From NCBI GenBank assembly GCA_030263715.1, contig SZPM01000001.1:62001-126000 (forward strand): 64,000 nucleotides of DNA, given 5' to 3'. The stretch comes from ATM1 sp003577165. GTDB taxonomy: Bacteria > Armatimonadota > Fimbriimonadia > Fimbriimonadales > ATM1. Positions 49,731 through 58,617 of the stretch are shown one piece after another (position 1 is the stretch's first letter; each line of letters opens with the position of its first letter). The position numbers were made by a program, and so were the translations under genes. The notes under the pieces are model-generated. The model was given only the letters and a program-made list of their open reading frames with translations, was not told the DNA's origin and made no database searches.

Positions 49731-51662
49731 CTACAGGAACGGCGCGAAACCGAGGCCCAGGGCGGGTGACGTCTGGCGAAGTCGGAAGTCGCCTCGCCGG
49801 GCGTTCACGAACTGTGGGTTCGCGACGAGCGAGCCGGCATCCTGGCCAAGCGCCTGCCACTCGCCAAACGTCATCCCTGCGAACGTGATCCGCGTCGGCG
49901 CCTGCTCGCGCCAATACAGGTTTCGCGTGAAGATCGCCGATACGGGGGCGATGCCGGAGAACACGTCGCCTTGACGGAACAGAACGATGTTGTTGACGAA
50001 GGTGAAGGGAGTACCACCGCGGTCCGCGCTGAGCCGGATTTGCGCGCTCTCGCCGTAGGCGAAGATGTTGTTCGCGACGAGGTTGTCCCGTCCGTAGTGG
50101 AGGTGGAATCCTCCGTCGCGGGTGGAAGTGACGAGGTTGTTGAACACTTCGATGCCGCTGCTTCCTTCATCAAGGTATATCCCCCACCCGCCGTACTTCA
50201 CCGCTCGCACCGATTCGATCCGGTTGCCGACGATTTTCGTTCCTGGCTGCACGCCGAGGGTGTAGATCGAGCCGAGGTCGTTGAGGATCGGCCCAAAGCC
50301 GTTTGACGGCGCGCCGATGTTGCGAAGAGTGTTGCCTTCTATCGTATTCGACTCGGTTCCTGCGTCGTCGAATCCCCAACTCCATCCGACAGAGATGCCG
50401 GTGTAGTACAGATCCTGGATCAGGTTGTCGCGGACCACGTTGCCGCTGGATCGCCCGATCCAGATTCCGGCGCCGTTGTGAAACACTCGGCCTCCGTCGC
50501 GCACTTCACAGCCTTCGATGATGTTCCAGCCGCACTCCGATTGCCACGCGGCTCCAATCTGGATGCCGGTCGCGCCGAAGTCGCGGATGACTGCGCCGAG
50601 TATTGAATTCTGCGTGCAGCCGTCGCGCATTGCGATTCCGGATCCTCCGACGTTTTCGACTCGCACCCGATTGAAGGAGCATCCTCTCGCGTAACGCGCT
50701 TCGATGGCGGCTGCCGATCCAAACGCCGACTGCCTCAAGCCGGACGTGCCGGAGGGGAGTTGCCACTCCGTGTGCGCGACGCGCAGGTTTTTCAGCTCGA
50801 CGTTCGTGATGGGTCTTGCGACATTGCCAGTCAGTTCGACGACGGTCGGCCCCCCCGGAACGACGGCGAGAGCCGTCGAAATCTTCTCTCCGGGCATCGG
50901 GATGTAATAGAGCAGTCCAACGCTCCGGTCCACCCACCACTCTCCGGGGCGATTCAAAAACTCCTTCGCTCCTTCGACGTAGAACACATCACCGACGTCT
51001 ATTCTCAATCGGCTCGCGTTTTCGCATTCGATCCATCCGCTCGCAGAGTCTATGGACTGCACCTTTAGGTGCGAGTCGATCCATCGGCTGCAGACCACGG
51101 CTTCGACACCGTTCGTGCTTAAGACAGATGGCACGCTGCGCGGCGGCCCCGCAAATCTGTTCTGCCCTTCGTCGTATCGCGCACCTGCCGAATCGGGCGA
51201 TGACACGACTCTGAGGGTTCCGACGTCCGGGGTTCTTGCAAGCGTTCGCCTCTGCCCGTTGACCCACAACTGGCGCATCTCGGGATTTGCGACAGGGGCG
51301 GTCCAGACTCGCAGCCGTCCAATTCGAATCTCTTGCCATCCGGTCACGCGGGTTCCGAGGCTGAGGGTCGCGCGCCCGTCGCCGTCGAGGATCAGAGGGG
51401 ACTCGGCTGTGCCGGAGTCGTCGGCGGTGAGATGGAGGGGCTGATCGAGCCAGTAGTCGCCGGGTCCGAGGTGGATCACGACCGGCGATGCTTCGTCGAG
51501 GACGCCGCTCGCTCTCCGCTCGCGCGCGATCTGCAGCGCTGTCCGGATGTCGGTCGGGCTGTCCGCCGAGCCGTCTCCTCCAGGGCCCGCTTCGGGGCTG
51601 ACGAACACGTGGTTCGTCGCCAGGAGCCCGTAGGCAAGGACGCCGATCGCGCAAGCAGTCAC
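49731..51662 (-). CDS. exported right-handed parallel beta-helix repeat protein
   Basis: 643 residues from a GTG at 51662, which gives a hydrophobic export segment (TACAIGVLAYGLLATNHVFV) and avoids overlap with yajQ; the frame is open further upstream, so the start is uncertain. After a DUF1565-like opening (VSPEAGPGGDGSADSPTDIRTALQIA) and a beta-sandwich stretch, residues about 330-600 are pectate-lyase-like coils rich in asparagine ladders (e.g. NVVRDNLIQDLYYTGISVG). Such proteins act as polysaccharide lyases or epimerases. Its position before wzm-wzt suggests it modifies the exported polymer. Confidence 0.85.
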   Translation of the reverse strand: MTACAIGVLAYGLLATNHVFVSPEAGPGGDGSADSPTDIRTALQIARERRASGVLDEASPVVIHLGPGDYWLDQPLHLTADDSGTAESPLILDGDGRATLSLGTRVTGWQEIRIGRLRVWTAPVANPEMRQLWVNGQRRTLARTPDVGTLRVVSSPDSAGARYDEGQNRFAGPPRSVPSVLSTNGVEAVVCSRWIDSHLKVQSIDSASGWIECENASRLRIDVGDVFYVEGAKEFLNRPGEWWVDRSVGLLYYIPMPGEKISTALAVVPGGPTVVELTGNVARPITNVELKNLRVAHTEWQLPSGTSGLRQSAFGSAAAIEARYARGCSFNRVRVENVGGSGIAMRDGCTQNSILGAVIRDFGATGIQIGAAWQSECGWNIIEGCEVRDGGRVFHNGAGIWIGRSSGNVVRDNLIQDLYYTGISVGWSWGFDDAGTESNTIEGNTLRNIGAPSNGFGPILNDLGSIYTLGVQPGTKIVGNRIESVRAVKYGGWGIYLDEGSSGIEVFNNLVTSTRDGGFHLHYGRDNLVANNIFAYGESAQIRLSADRGGTPFTFVNNIVLFRQGDVFSGIAPVSAIFTRNLYWREQAPTRITFAGMTFGEWQALGQDAGSLVANPQFVNARRGDFRLRQTSPALGLGFAPFL

Positions 51663-51720
51663 GACCGGGGTTCGGCAATCCCCATGCCATTCCGGCGCTC
51701 TGCCGGTAGAATCGCGGGCC

Positions 51721-52215
51721 GTGGCCGCCAAGGACTTCTCCTTCGACATCGTCTCCCGGGTCGACATGCAGGAGTTCAAGAACGCTGTGGATCAAGCGAA
51801 GCGCGAACTCGCCAACCGCTTCGACCTGAAGGCGACGAAGTGCGAGATCCAGTTCGAGAAGGAGAACCTCACGCTCGTCGCAGACGATGAGTTCCGGCTG
51901 AAGCAGCTCAAGGACATTGTGGAGAGCAAACTTGTCAAGCGCGGACTCGATCTTAGGAACTTCGAGTACGGCAAACTGGAGCCGGGGACGAAGCTGACGG
52001 TGCATCAAGACGTGAAGGTGAAGCAGGGACTCTCCCAGGACATCGGCCGAACGATCGTCAAAGCGATCAAGGATCGGGGGCTGAAGGTCCAGGCGCAAAT
52101 TCAGGGTGAGGAGTTGCGGGTCAGCGGCCGCGACAAGGACGAACTCCAGAAGGCGATCGCACTCGTCAAGGGCCTCGACCTTCCCGTTCCTGTGCAGTTC
52201 GTCAACTACCGATAA
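51721..52215 (+). CDS. yajQ: YajQ family (DUF520) nucleotide-binding protein
   Basis: 164 residues from a GTG at 51721. Family motifs: SFDIVSRVDMQEFKNAVDQA, RFDLKATKC, and the C-terminal GLKVQAQIQGEELRVSGRDKDELQ. In Xanthomonas a YajQ protein binds cyclic di-GMP and controls virulence transcription; whether this one does is unknown. It is divergent from the beta-helix protein gene and convergent with a DUF1579-like gene. Confidence 0.94.
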   Translation: MAAKDFSFDIVSRVDMQEFKNAVDQAKRELANRFDLKATKCEIQFEKENLTLVADDEFRLKQLKDIVESKLVKRGLDLRNFEYGKLEPGTKLTVHQDVKVKQGLSQDIGRTIVKAIKDRGLKVQAQIQGEELRVSGRDKDELQKAIALVKGLDLPVPVQFVNYR

Positions 52216-52233
52216 CGCCGGAAGTCAAAAGCA

Positions 52234-52268
52234 AGAGACCCCATCGCCGATTCGGCGATGGGGTCTCT
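52234..52268. terminator. bidirectional terminator between yajQ and the DUF1579-like gene
   Basis: Perfect 16-bp inverted repeat (AGAGACCCCATCGCCG and its complement) with a 3-nt loop, the longest stem in the window. Confidence 0.92.
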
Positions 52269-52290
52269 GCGCATTTGTTTGTTCGGCGGT

Positions 52291-52806
52291 CTACGCCTTC
52301 TTTTTGAAGGTGCACTCGCCGACCGTCATCCACTGGTCTCCGTCCTGGAATTCGATTTTGAATTTAAGGGTGTCGGCGCCTACAAACTCGAAGGTGGTTC
52401 TGGAGACCATTCCTCCGTGCGGCTCGCTGATGTTGATCAACTTCTTTCCGTCGAAAGTGCCCCATTCGATGCGGGGCTCGCTTGCGCCGGTCTCAAACGT
52501 GTACGTCTTGAACTTCTTCTTCGCAGCGTCCCACGTCATGAAACTCGTGCCTTCGAAGGCGACTTGATTGCCGGCTTTCATCGTGTAGTAAGTCTTGTGC
52601 CAGACGCCACCACCATAGAGTTCCTCTTTGACGTGTGCGGGCATGGTCGTCGGCGGGGCGCCGGGAGCGGTGAGTTTGAAGTCTCCGGACCACTCGCCGA
52701 GGAAGCCAGCGATCAGCTTCATTTCGGGCGCAGGCTGGAATGGTGGTAGTTGGCTTAGGGCGTAGGCGGCGCTGCACGCTACGGCGAATGCGAGAAGTCG
52801 TTTCAT
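52291..52806 (-). CDS. exported DUF1579-like protein, paralogue 1
   Basis: 171 residues with a signal peptide (MKRLLAFAVACSAAYALSQ). The DUF1579-type core begins EMKLIAGFLGEWSGDF and continues with a calycin-like pattern (KKKFKTYTFETGASEPRIEWGTFDGKKLINISEP). It is paralogous to the protein at 60497-61012; both contain PRIEWGT and end in TFKKK. Function unknown; the fold suggests binding of a small ligand. Confidence 0.82.
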   Translation of the reverse strand: MKRLLAFAVACSAAYALSQLPPFQPAPEMKLIAGFLGEWSGDFKLTAPGAPPTTMPAHVKEELYGGGVWHKTYYTMKAGNQVAFEGTSFMTWDAAKKKFKTYTFETGASEPRIEWGTFDGKKLINISEPHGGMVSRTTFEFVGADTLKFKIEFQDGDQWMTVGECTFKKKA

Positions 52807-52843
52807 TTTGTTATCCCTCCACTTCGGATTCGGGCATTTTGTC

Positions 52844-54574
52844 TCAGCCCGGTGCTTGCGCGGGTTGAGGAGCGGGCGGACTGGGCCGTTCTGCCCGAAA
52901 TGCAGCCGCCGCTTCGACGAGCATCAGCCCCGCCAAGCCGAGCAGGATGACTCCCACCACGAACACAGGTTTTGCCGCTGGATCAGACGAAGAGCGCATG
53001 ACCAGACTCACGAGCGCCCAGGAACTCATCACATACATCACGACCGTCGGAATTCCCGTGACGGCCCACACCCACCTCTGTCGCCTCGTTCTCCAAAGCC
53101 AGACCGTGATGCCGAGCAGTGTCAGGGCAGCAAGCAGTTGGTTGCTGGCGCCGAACAGCCCCCAGAAGGTCTGCCACGCCGGCGGCAGAGGATTGCCGAA
53201 GGCGTCCACCATCGGTCTCGTCAAGAGGAACGCGAGGGGAACTCCGGCTGTGAGAAGCGTTCCGAGCACGGCCCCCCCCTTGTGCTTCAGCCCCGTTAGT
53301 TCCTGAATGATGTATCGCCCTAGTCGGGTGCATACGTCGAGCGTGTCGTAAACGAACGTGGTGAACGCCATCATCATGATGGAGATCGCCAGCACGGCGG
53401 GAATGCCGAACGTCTCGAGGAACCCGCCGATGCCCGAGGCGAAGATAAAGTTCGGCTTCGGGTTCTGAAGCAGAGGCGAATCCGTCGCCAACATCATCAC
53501 GCAGCAGAGCGAGATGATCGCCACCATGCTTTCGAGCAGCATCGTTCCGTATCCGATCGGTCGAGCGTCCGTCTCTCGACGGAGTTGTTTGCTGGTCGTT
53601 CCGCTGGCGATGAGCGAATGGAAACCGGAGCATGCGCCGCAGGCGATTGTGATGAAGAGGAAGGGGAAGAGCGTGTCGCCCTTTGCCGTCGTCCAGCCGG
53701 TGAACGCAGGGTATTGAACGGTGCGACCCGCAAGCAGCACTCCCAGCGCGCCTACGGCTAAGAAGAAGTAGAGGAAGTATCCGCCGAGGTGTCCGCGGGG
53801 CTGGAGAAGCAGCCACATCGGAACGAGGGCGGCCACCACGCAATAGCCGAGCACCGCCACGTCCCACACGCGCTGCGCTTCCATGTCGGTGATTCCCAAG
53901 TTCGCGGCCAAGTCGAGCGGGATTTTCGGACCCACCCAAATCGCCAGAAACACCAGGGGTAGGAATATCAGCGTCGCAGTGCCCAGTCTTAGTTTCGTAA
54001 ATCGCAAAGCAAGGCCCATCAGCACCGGGAGGATGATGTACAGGATCGAGGAGGTCGCGATTGCGCCGCCACGGACTTGCTCTCCGTTCTCCAGTGTCTG
54101 CACTCCGACAAAACTCTGAGCCGTGATGTCGGTGAAGGCGACAATGATGTAAATGAGCGCCAGCCAGATGAAGGTCAAAAAGAGCAGATAGGCGCGGCGG
54201 CTCATGTGATCGCGAACGACTTCCGCGATGGACCTCGCCTTGTGCCGAACGCTGGCGACGAGCGCCGACATGTCGTGGACGCCGCCGATGAAGATCGCGC
54301 CGATTAGGATCCAGAGAGCGGCGGGCAGCCAGCCGAACATGATGCCCGCGAGAATCGGGCCGACGATCGGACCGGCCGCCGCGATCGCGGAGAAGTGCTG
54401 GCTCAGGAGGAACTTCGGCTCGGTTGGGATGAAGTCCGAGTCGTCGCGGAGCGAGACGGCGGGGGTCGGGTTCGAGTCGTCCAGCCGGAAGAGCCGGCTG
54501 AGGGCTGCTCCATACAGGCGATAGGCGGCCAACAGGAGTACGGCCGCGACGGCGACGATCGGCAACAGGCTCAT
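52844..54574 (-). CDS. cstA: carbon starvation protein CstA family (peptide/pyruvate transporter)
   Basis: 576 residues, at the short end for the family, with about 15 transmembrane helices. Signatures: HFSAIAAAGPIVGPILAG, GVHDMSALVASVRHKARSIAEV and ACGACSGFHSLIASGTTSKQL. CstA proteins import peptides, and relatives BtsT/YjiY import pyruvate. Followed 37 bp later by the DUF1579-like gene on the same strand. Confidence 0.95.
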   Translation of the reverse strand: MSLLPIVAVAAVLLLAAYRLYGAALSRLFRLDDSNPTPAVSLRDDSDFIPTEPKFLLSQHFSAIAAAGPIVGPILAGIMFGWLPAALWILIGAIFIGGVHDMSALVASVRHKARSIAEVVRDHMSRRAYLLFLTFIWLALIYIIVAFTDITAQSFVGVQTLENGEQVRGGAIATSSILYIILPVLMGLALRFTKLRLGTATLIFLPLVFLAIWVGPKIPLDLAANLGITDMEAQRVWDVAVLGYCVVAALVPMWLLLQPRGHLGGYFLYFFLAVGALGVLLAGRTVQYPAFTGWTTAKGDTLFPFLFITIACGACSGFHSLIASGTTSKQLRRETDARPIGYGTMLLESMVAIISLCCVMMLATDSPLLQNPKPNFIFASGIGGFLETFGIPAVLAISIMMMAFTTFVYDTLDVCTRLGRYIIQELTGLKHKGGAVLGTLLTAGVPLAFLLTRPMVDAFGNPLPPAWQTFWGLFGASNQLLAALTLLGITVWLWRTRRQRWVWAVTGIPTVVMYVMSSWALVSLVMRSSSDPAAKPVFVVGVILLGLAGLMLVEAAAAFRAERPSPPAPQPAQAPG

Positions 54575-54711
54575 TGGACGGTCTCCGTAGGCATAGGACG
54601 GGGCAGGGGGGCCTGCTTTGTCAGAGGGCCTCCGCCGACAATTAATATGCCACGCAAAATTGCGTGAATCAGCGGCCCATGACGACTGCTCTTATAGGAA
54701 GGAGAATGACT

Positions 54712-56082
54712 ATGCGAACCTTATTGGGCTCGCTGCTCCTCGTGAGCGCGGGCATTCTATCCCTGCTGGGCTGCGGGGGCGGAGGCGGATCGAGCGCCGC
54801 CAGCGCCACCCTCGGCCTTTATCTCACCGACTCATTTCGCTCGGACTACGACCACGTTTGGATGACGCTCCACAAAGTCGAACTCCGCTCCACTGCCAAT
54901 GGGGCGTTCGTCACGAGTTTCGACAGCCCGACCGGCGAGATTTTCGACGCCAAGAGACTCCGGGATGTGTCTGGCGAACGATTCTCGTTCCTCGGTGTCG
55001 GCGAAGTGCCGCCGGGGACCTACGACGCGATTCGAGTCACGCTCGCCAACGAAGTTGTGCTCGTGCCGACTGGTTCCACGAACGGCCAGACGTATAACTT
55101 TGCGGCATCGCTCCCTCGCGACGGGAACGGGAGGCCAATGATCACCTTCAACCTCACGGCCCCGATCACCTTGCCCGGCGCCGTGTCCCACTGCGTAATT
55201 GACTTCGACCTACAGAACTTCGCGATCGTCAATGGCGAAGTCGTGCCGTCATTGAAGCACGGGTCCGAAAACGGCATTGACGATTCATCGCGGCATGAGA
55301 TCGAAGACTACGATGGCGTCGTGCGCAACTTGACGGCGAGTTCCTTTACTCTCGATCGCGAGGAGGGGGGAGCGTTCCAAGTGCTCTACGACGCGAACAC
55401 GGTCATCTATGACGAATCTACAGGAGCGAGCGGCACTTTGGCGAACAACCAGCGCGTCGAAGTGCGCGGCAAGTTCGATGTGAATCAGAACGCGCTCCTG
55501 GCGGACAGCATCAAGATCGAAGACGGCAATTCGGACGAACTTGCCGAGGCGGAGGGGGCGATTGATAACGTCAACCTCGAAGCCAACACGATGCTGCTCG
55601 TGGACGTGCATGAAGTCGAGCACTTCGTTCCGCAAGGATCGACGGTGAACGTCACCTGGACAGAGGCGACAATCTTCCGCCGCAGCGGCGACGTCGTCGA
55701 CGAGACTTGGCTCAACCTGTTCAACTTCGCGGAAGTGAAGGGAACCTACGATTCCAACACGAACACCATTCTCGCCACGAGAATCACCCTCGAGGACGAG
55801 AACGGTGAAGAAGGCGAAGACGCCGAGGCGAAGGGAAGCATCACTCAGGTTGACCTGAACGAGAACACGATGGTGCTGACTAACCTGACGGAGGTCGAAC
55901 ACTTCACGCCACAAGGCGATCAGGTGAACGTCGTCTGGAACGAATCCACCGTCTTCGAGAGAAGTGGGGAAACCGTGACGGAGAACGCGCTCCTTCAGTA
56001 TCCGTTCGCCGAAGTGAAGGGCCACTACGACTCAAAGAACAACACGATAACGGCGTCGAGGATCAAAGTCGACGACGACTGA
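54712..56082 (+). CDS. DUF4382/DUF5666-like acidic lipoprotein
   Basis: 456 residues from the ATG at 54712, which is correctly spaced (7 bp) from AAGGAG; an ATG at 54706 is too close. Lipobox SLLGC|GGGGGSS. A DUF4382 domain (about 28-190; ATLGLYLTDSFRSDYDHVWMTL is its opening, quoted in part) precedes three DUF5666-type repeats of about 80 residues each beginning near EGAIDNVNLEANTMLLVD and KGSITQVDLNENTMVLTN. Strongly acidic, suggesting cation binding at the surface. A terminator follows. Confidence 0.85.
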   Translation: MRTLLGSLLLVSAGILSLLGCGGGGGSSAASATLGLYLTDSFRSDYDHVWMTLHKVELRSTANGAFVTSFDSPTGEIFDAKRLRDVSGERFSFLGVGEVPPGTYDAIRVTLANEVVLVPTGSTNGQTYNFAASLPRDGNGRPMITFNLTAPITLPGAVSHCVIDFDLQNFAIVNGEVVPSLKHGSENGIDDSSRHEIEDYDGVVRNLTASSFTLDREEGGAFQVLYDANTVIYDESTGASGTLANNQRVEVRGKFDVNQNALLADSIKIEDGNSDELAEAEGAIDNVNLEANTMLLVDVHEVEHFVPQGSTVNVTWTEATIFRRSGDVVDETWLNLFNFAEVKGTYDSNTNTILATRITLEDENGEEGEDAEAKGSITQVDLNENTMVLTNLTEVEHFTPQGDQVNVVWNESTVFERSGETVTENALLQYPFAEVKGHYDSKNNTITASRIKVDDD

Positions 56083-56107
56083 TCTGACCCCTGCCCGCAC
56101 GTCCCCT

Positions 56108-56143
56108 CGGCCTCACGGAACTCGTGGGGCCGATTCTTTTTTT
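56108..56143 (+). terminator. rho-independent terminator of the DUF4382-like lipoprotein gene
   Basis: CGGCCTCACG/CGTGGGGCCG stem (one G-T pair) with a 5-nt loop, then ATTCTTTTTTT. Confidence 0.92.
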
Positions 56144-56240
56144 GTCCTGGCGGAGTGGTTGCGCGTGCCAGAGCGCGGGACGGAAGGCCCTCGTCGCAAC
56201 CCTGTGGCGTTCGCCAACGTTCTCCTTGGGAGGAAGTGCC

Positions 56241-56894
56241 ATGAAACTGCTATTGCTTCTCGTCGTCGCGGCGATGCTGCCGGGCTGCATTTGGAAGTTG
56301 GGCGCCGAGGTTGTTGGCTCGGGCAAGCGCGTCGTGGAGGCGCGTGACGTCGGCAAGTTCAGCCGGATCGACGCATCGGGCGCGACGAAGGTCTTTTACA
56401 AGCGCGGCGAAGGCCATGAGGTCCGGTTCGAAATCGACGACAACCTCGCGGAATTCGTGCGCCTGAAGGTGAAGGGCGACACGCTTGAGATCAGCGTGGA
56501 TCGGCCTTACTCGTCGGAGGAGGGGCTGATCGTCCATCTCTCCGCGCCGACTTTGGAGGGCATTGACCTGTCGGGCGCCTCGACCATTGACCTGCAGACC
56601 ATCGAGGCGGATCGGCTGGAGGTCGAACTGAGCGGCGCGAGCGAAGCCCAAGCGAGCGGTGGGAAGATCGGTACGTTTGTCGCCGACATCTCGGGGGCAA
56701 GCCACCTCGACTTTGCCGACGTAAAGACGACAGATGCGGAGATTGACGCTTCCGGCGCGTCCGAGGCGCTGGTTCAAGTGTCCGGAACCCTGATCGCGGA
56801 TGCGAGCGGCGCGAGTTCGATTCGGTATGAGGGGAAGCCAGAGAAGATCGAAGCTGACTCCTCGGGAGCAAGTCGGATCGGACCCGGAAAATAG
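56241..56894 (+). CDS. head-GIN domain (DUF2807) lipoprotein
   Basis: 217 residues from an ATG with GGGAGGAAG upstream. Lipobox LLLLVVAAMLPGC. The mature part has the DUF2807 pattern, with a repeated (D/L/I/A)SGAS unit about every 20 residues (DASGATK, LSGASTI, LSGASEA, ISGASHL, ASGASEA, ASGASSI, SSGASRI), forming a beta-helix-like stack. Family members are surface proteins of unclear role. The dapA-family gene starts 15 bp downstream. Confidence 0.92.
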   Translation: MKLLLLLVVAAMLPGCIWKLGAEVVGSGKRVVEARDVGKFSRIDASGATKVFYKRGEGHEVRFEIDDNLAEFVRLKVKGDTLEISVDRPYSSEEGLIVHLSAPTLEGIDLSGASTIDLQTIEADRLEVELSGASEAQASGGKIGTFVADISGASHLDFADVKTTDAEIDASGASEALVQVSGTLIADASGASSIRYEGKPEKIEADSSGASRIGPGK

Positions 56895-56909
56895 GCTATC
56901 GTTCGTGGC

Positions 56910-57761
56910 GTGATTTCCGGCGCCTACACTGCGCTCGTCACGCCGTTCGGCGCTGACGGCGAGATTGATTACCCCGGCGTTGCTCGACTCCTCGCTTGGC
57001 ACGAATCCGAAGGGATGATGGGAGTCGTCGTCGCCGGCACTAACGGGGAAGGCCCGAGCCTGAGCGCTGTCGAAAAGCGCGACCTGATCGCGTTTGCCTG
57101 CAAGCACGCAGGGAACCTGCAAGTTCTCCTCGGTGCGGGCACCTGTTCTCTGCCGGAGGCTCGCTGGCTTTGCAAGCAGGCCGCGAACGCTGGGGCGGTT
57201 GCGGCGCTCGTGTTGCCGCCGTTCTACTTCAAGGCGGAAGAGCGGGGCATCGAGAAGTGGTTCACCGAACTCATCGCCGGGTCTGACCTGCCCATCGTCG
57301 TCTACAACTTCCCGCAGACGACCGGAGTCACGTTGAGCCCCGCGCTGATCGGGAGGCTGTTCGAACTTGAGCGTGCGGTGGGCATCAAGGACAGTTCGGG
57401 GAATCGGGAACTGATGGAGGCGTACCTCGAACAGGCCCGGGTGGCCGGTGGCGCGATGCTCGTTGGGGATGAGCGGCTACTTCTCGGTTGCCTCGCGGGG
57501 GGCGGTTCCGGGACGATCAGCGGCCTGGCGAACAGTTTCCCGCGGCTCATCTCCCGTCAGGTGTCGGAGCGGAGCGAAGCGCTCCAGGCCCTCATTGACG
57601 AGGCTGCGGCGAACGTCAAGAAGCATCCGACTCCGGCGGTGCACAAGGCCATCCTCGACCGACGGGGCCTGCCGGGAGGCCCGGTTCGGCCGCCGCTGGT
57701 GGATCTGGCGGAGGATGCGCGGGCGGAGGTCTACGGGTTCGTGGACCGATTTGGGTTCTAG
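56910..57761 (+). CDS. dihydrodipicolinate synthase family aldolase
   Basis: 283 residues from a GTG at 56910. The TIM-barrel landmarks are AYTALVTPFGADGEID, GTNGEGPSLS in place of GTTGE, the catalytic Tyr in VVYNFPQTTG and the Schiff-base Lys in AVGIKDSSGN. This is the DapA/NAL superfamily. The variation in the GTTGE motif and the YNFP motif leave open whether it makes dihydrodipicolinate or is another keto-acid aldolase. It is co-directional with the head-GIN gene. Confidence 0.88.
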   Translation: MISGAYTALVTPFGADGEIDYPGVARLLAWHESEGMMGVVVAGTNGEGPSLSAVEKRDLIAFACKHAGNLQVLLGAGTCSLPEARWLCKQAANAGAVAALVLPPFYFKAEERGIEKWFTELIAGSDLPIVVYNFPQTTGVTLSPALIGRLFELERAVGIKDSSGNRELMEAYLEQARVAGGAMLVGDERLLLGCLAGGGSGTISGLANSFPRLISRQVSERSEALQALIDEAAANVKKHPTPAVHKAILDRRGLPGGPVRPPLVDLAEDARAEVYGFVDRFGF

Positions 57762-57847
57762 GTTGCGTGCCGGCTAGCAGCATTGCCTGGTTTTGGCCGT
57801 GAGGAGGCAAGAATCAAATATCTTTCGCTAGTCTAAATTTTTGTCGC

Positions 57848-57921
57848 TATAATAGGTGCGGGGAGGAAGGGGTGCACCCACTCTCCAGACATTCAGTTCC
57901 AATTGGACAAAGGAGAAGCAT
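57848..57921 (+). promoter_or_regulatory. promoter and structured leader of PEP-CTERM gene 1
   Basis: TATAAT at 57848-57853, then a 68-nt leader with two perfect 10-bp palindromes, GGGTGCACCC (57870-57879) and TCCAATTGGA (57898-57907), and the ribosome site AAAGGAG. The same leader precedes the second PEP-CTERM gene. The -35 is weak (TCGCTA). Confidence 0.8.
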
Positions 57922-58617
57922 ATGCGAAAGTCAACATTGATTCTCGCGGGCCTCGGCGTTGGGTTGGCGGTCCCCGCTAGCGCAACGATCCTCGAGGACT
58001 TCGAACACGGCAACACCGGCCTCTACACGCTGGCGACTGCCGGGAACAACATGACGATCATCGGCGCGGCAGCGCACGACGGGCAGCTCGGGGCGAACTT
58101 CGCCGGGAACGTTGCATCGGGGTTCTATTACAGAACTGACGTGCCTACTGCGCCCGGGCTGGAGTATCGTGGCTACGTCCGATTCCATGCCAATGGCGGG
58201 GCAGGCGGCCGACTCTATATGGGAGTCAGCGCGAGTGCCGGCGGCGCGTGGTCCGCAGTTGCTGCTTCGAACACGAGCAGCATCATCCTGCAGAACAACA
58301 CGGGCTGGGGATTCGTGAACACGGTGTCCGCAGCCATGACCTTTACCGACAACACTTGGTATCAGTTGGGTCTCGAGTGGGCAGCCAACGGCGACATGAG
58401 GGTCAACCTCTATGACGAGCCCGGCACTAGCCTCTTGGCACAGACGCCCTGGCAGGCAACTGGCAACACGACTCCGGGCGGACTCTCTCTTCGGGGATTC
58501 CACAACGGAGCGGGGTCGTCGGTGGACTTCGATACCTTCCAAGCGGTGCCTGAGCCTGCGACGTTGCTCGCGCTCGGCGCCGGCCTTGCCGCTCTTGCGG
58601 CTCGACGCCGGAAGTAA
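57922..58617 (+). CDS. PEP-CTERM protein 1 of the tandem pair
   Basis: 231 residues: signal peptide (MRKSTLILAGLGVGLAVPASA), a beta-sandwich core resembling LamG-type domains (about 22-205; YRGYVRFHANGGAGGRLYMG, NTWYQLGLEWAANGDMRVNL) and the sorting tail VPEPATLLALGAG...AARRRK. The leader and the tail/terminator are nearly identical to those of the next gene; the core is not. Likely processed by an exosortase elsewhere in the genome. Confidence 0.93.
   Translation: MRKSTLILAGLGVGLAVPASATILEDFEHGNTGLYTLATAGNNMTIIGAAAHDGQLGANFAGNVASGFYYRTDVPTAPGLEYRGYVRFHANGGAGGRLYMGVSASAGGAWSAVAASNTSSIILQNNTGWGFVNTVSAAMTFTDNTWYQLGLEWAANGDMRVNLYDEPGTSLLAQTPWQATGNTTPGGLSLRGFHNGAGSSVDFDTFQAVPEPATLLALGAGLAALAARRRK

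Noticed and set aside
50989..52098. 369-codon open frame across the beta-helix/yajQ divergent region
   Set aside because: Would overlap both yajQ and the first part of the beta-helix protein in wrong frames.
4856..53279. Many runs of 8-9 G or C inside genes (for example 4856-4863, 19294-19301, 31418-31425, 32421-32428, 41078-41085, 53272-53279) as possible phase-variation tracts
   Set aside because: At about 31% G and 31% C, a rough hand estimate gives about seven runs of eight or more per 64 kb, close to the number seen. All host genes are intact and mostly housekeeping. Kept only the malic enzyme hairpin.
54455..54490. GGGTTCGAGTC, a T-psi-C-like sequence
   Set aside because: Lies inside cstA coding sequence with no acceptor or anticodon stems around it; not a tRNA.
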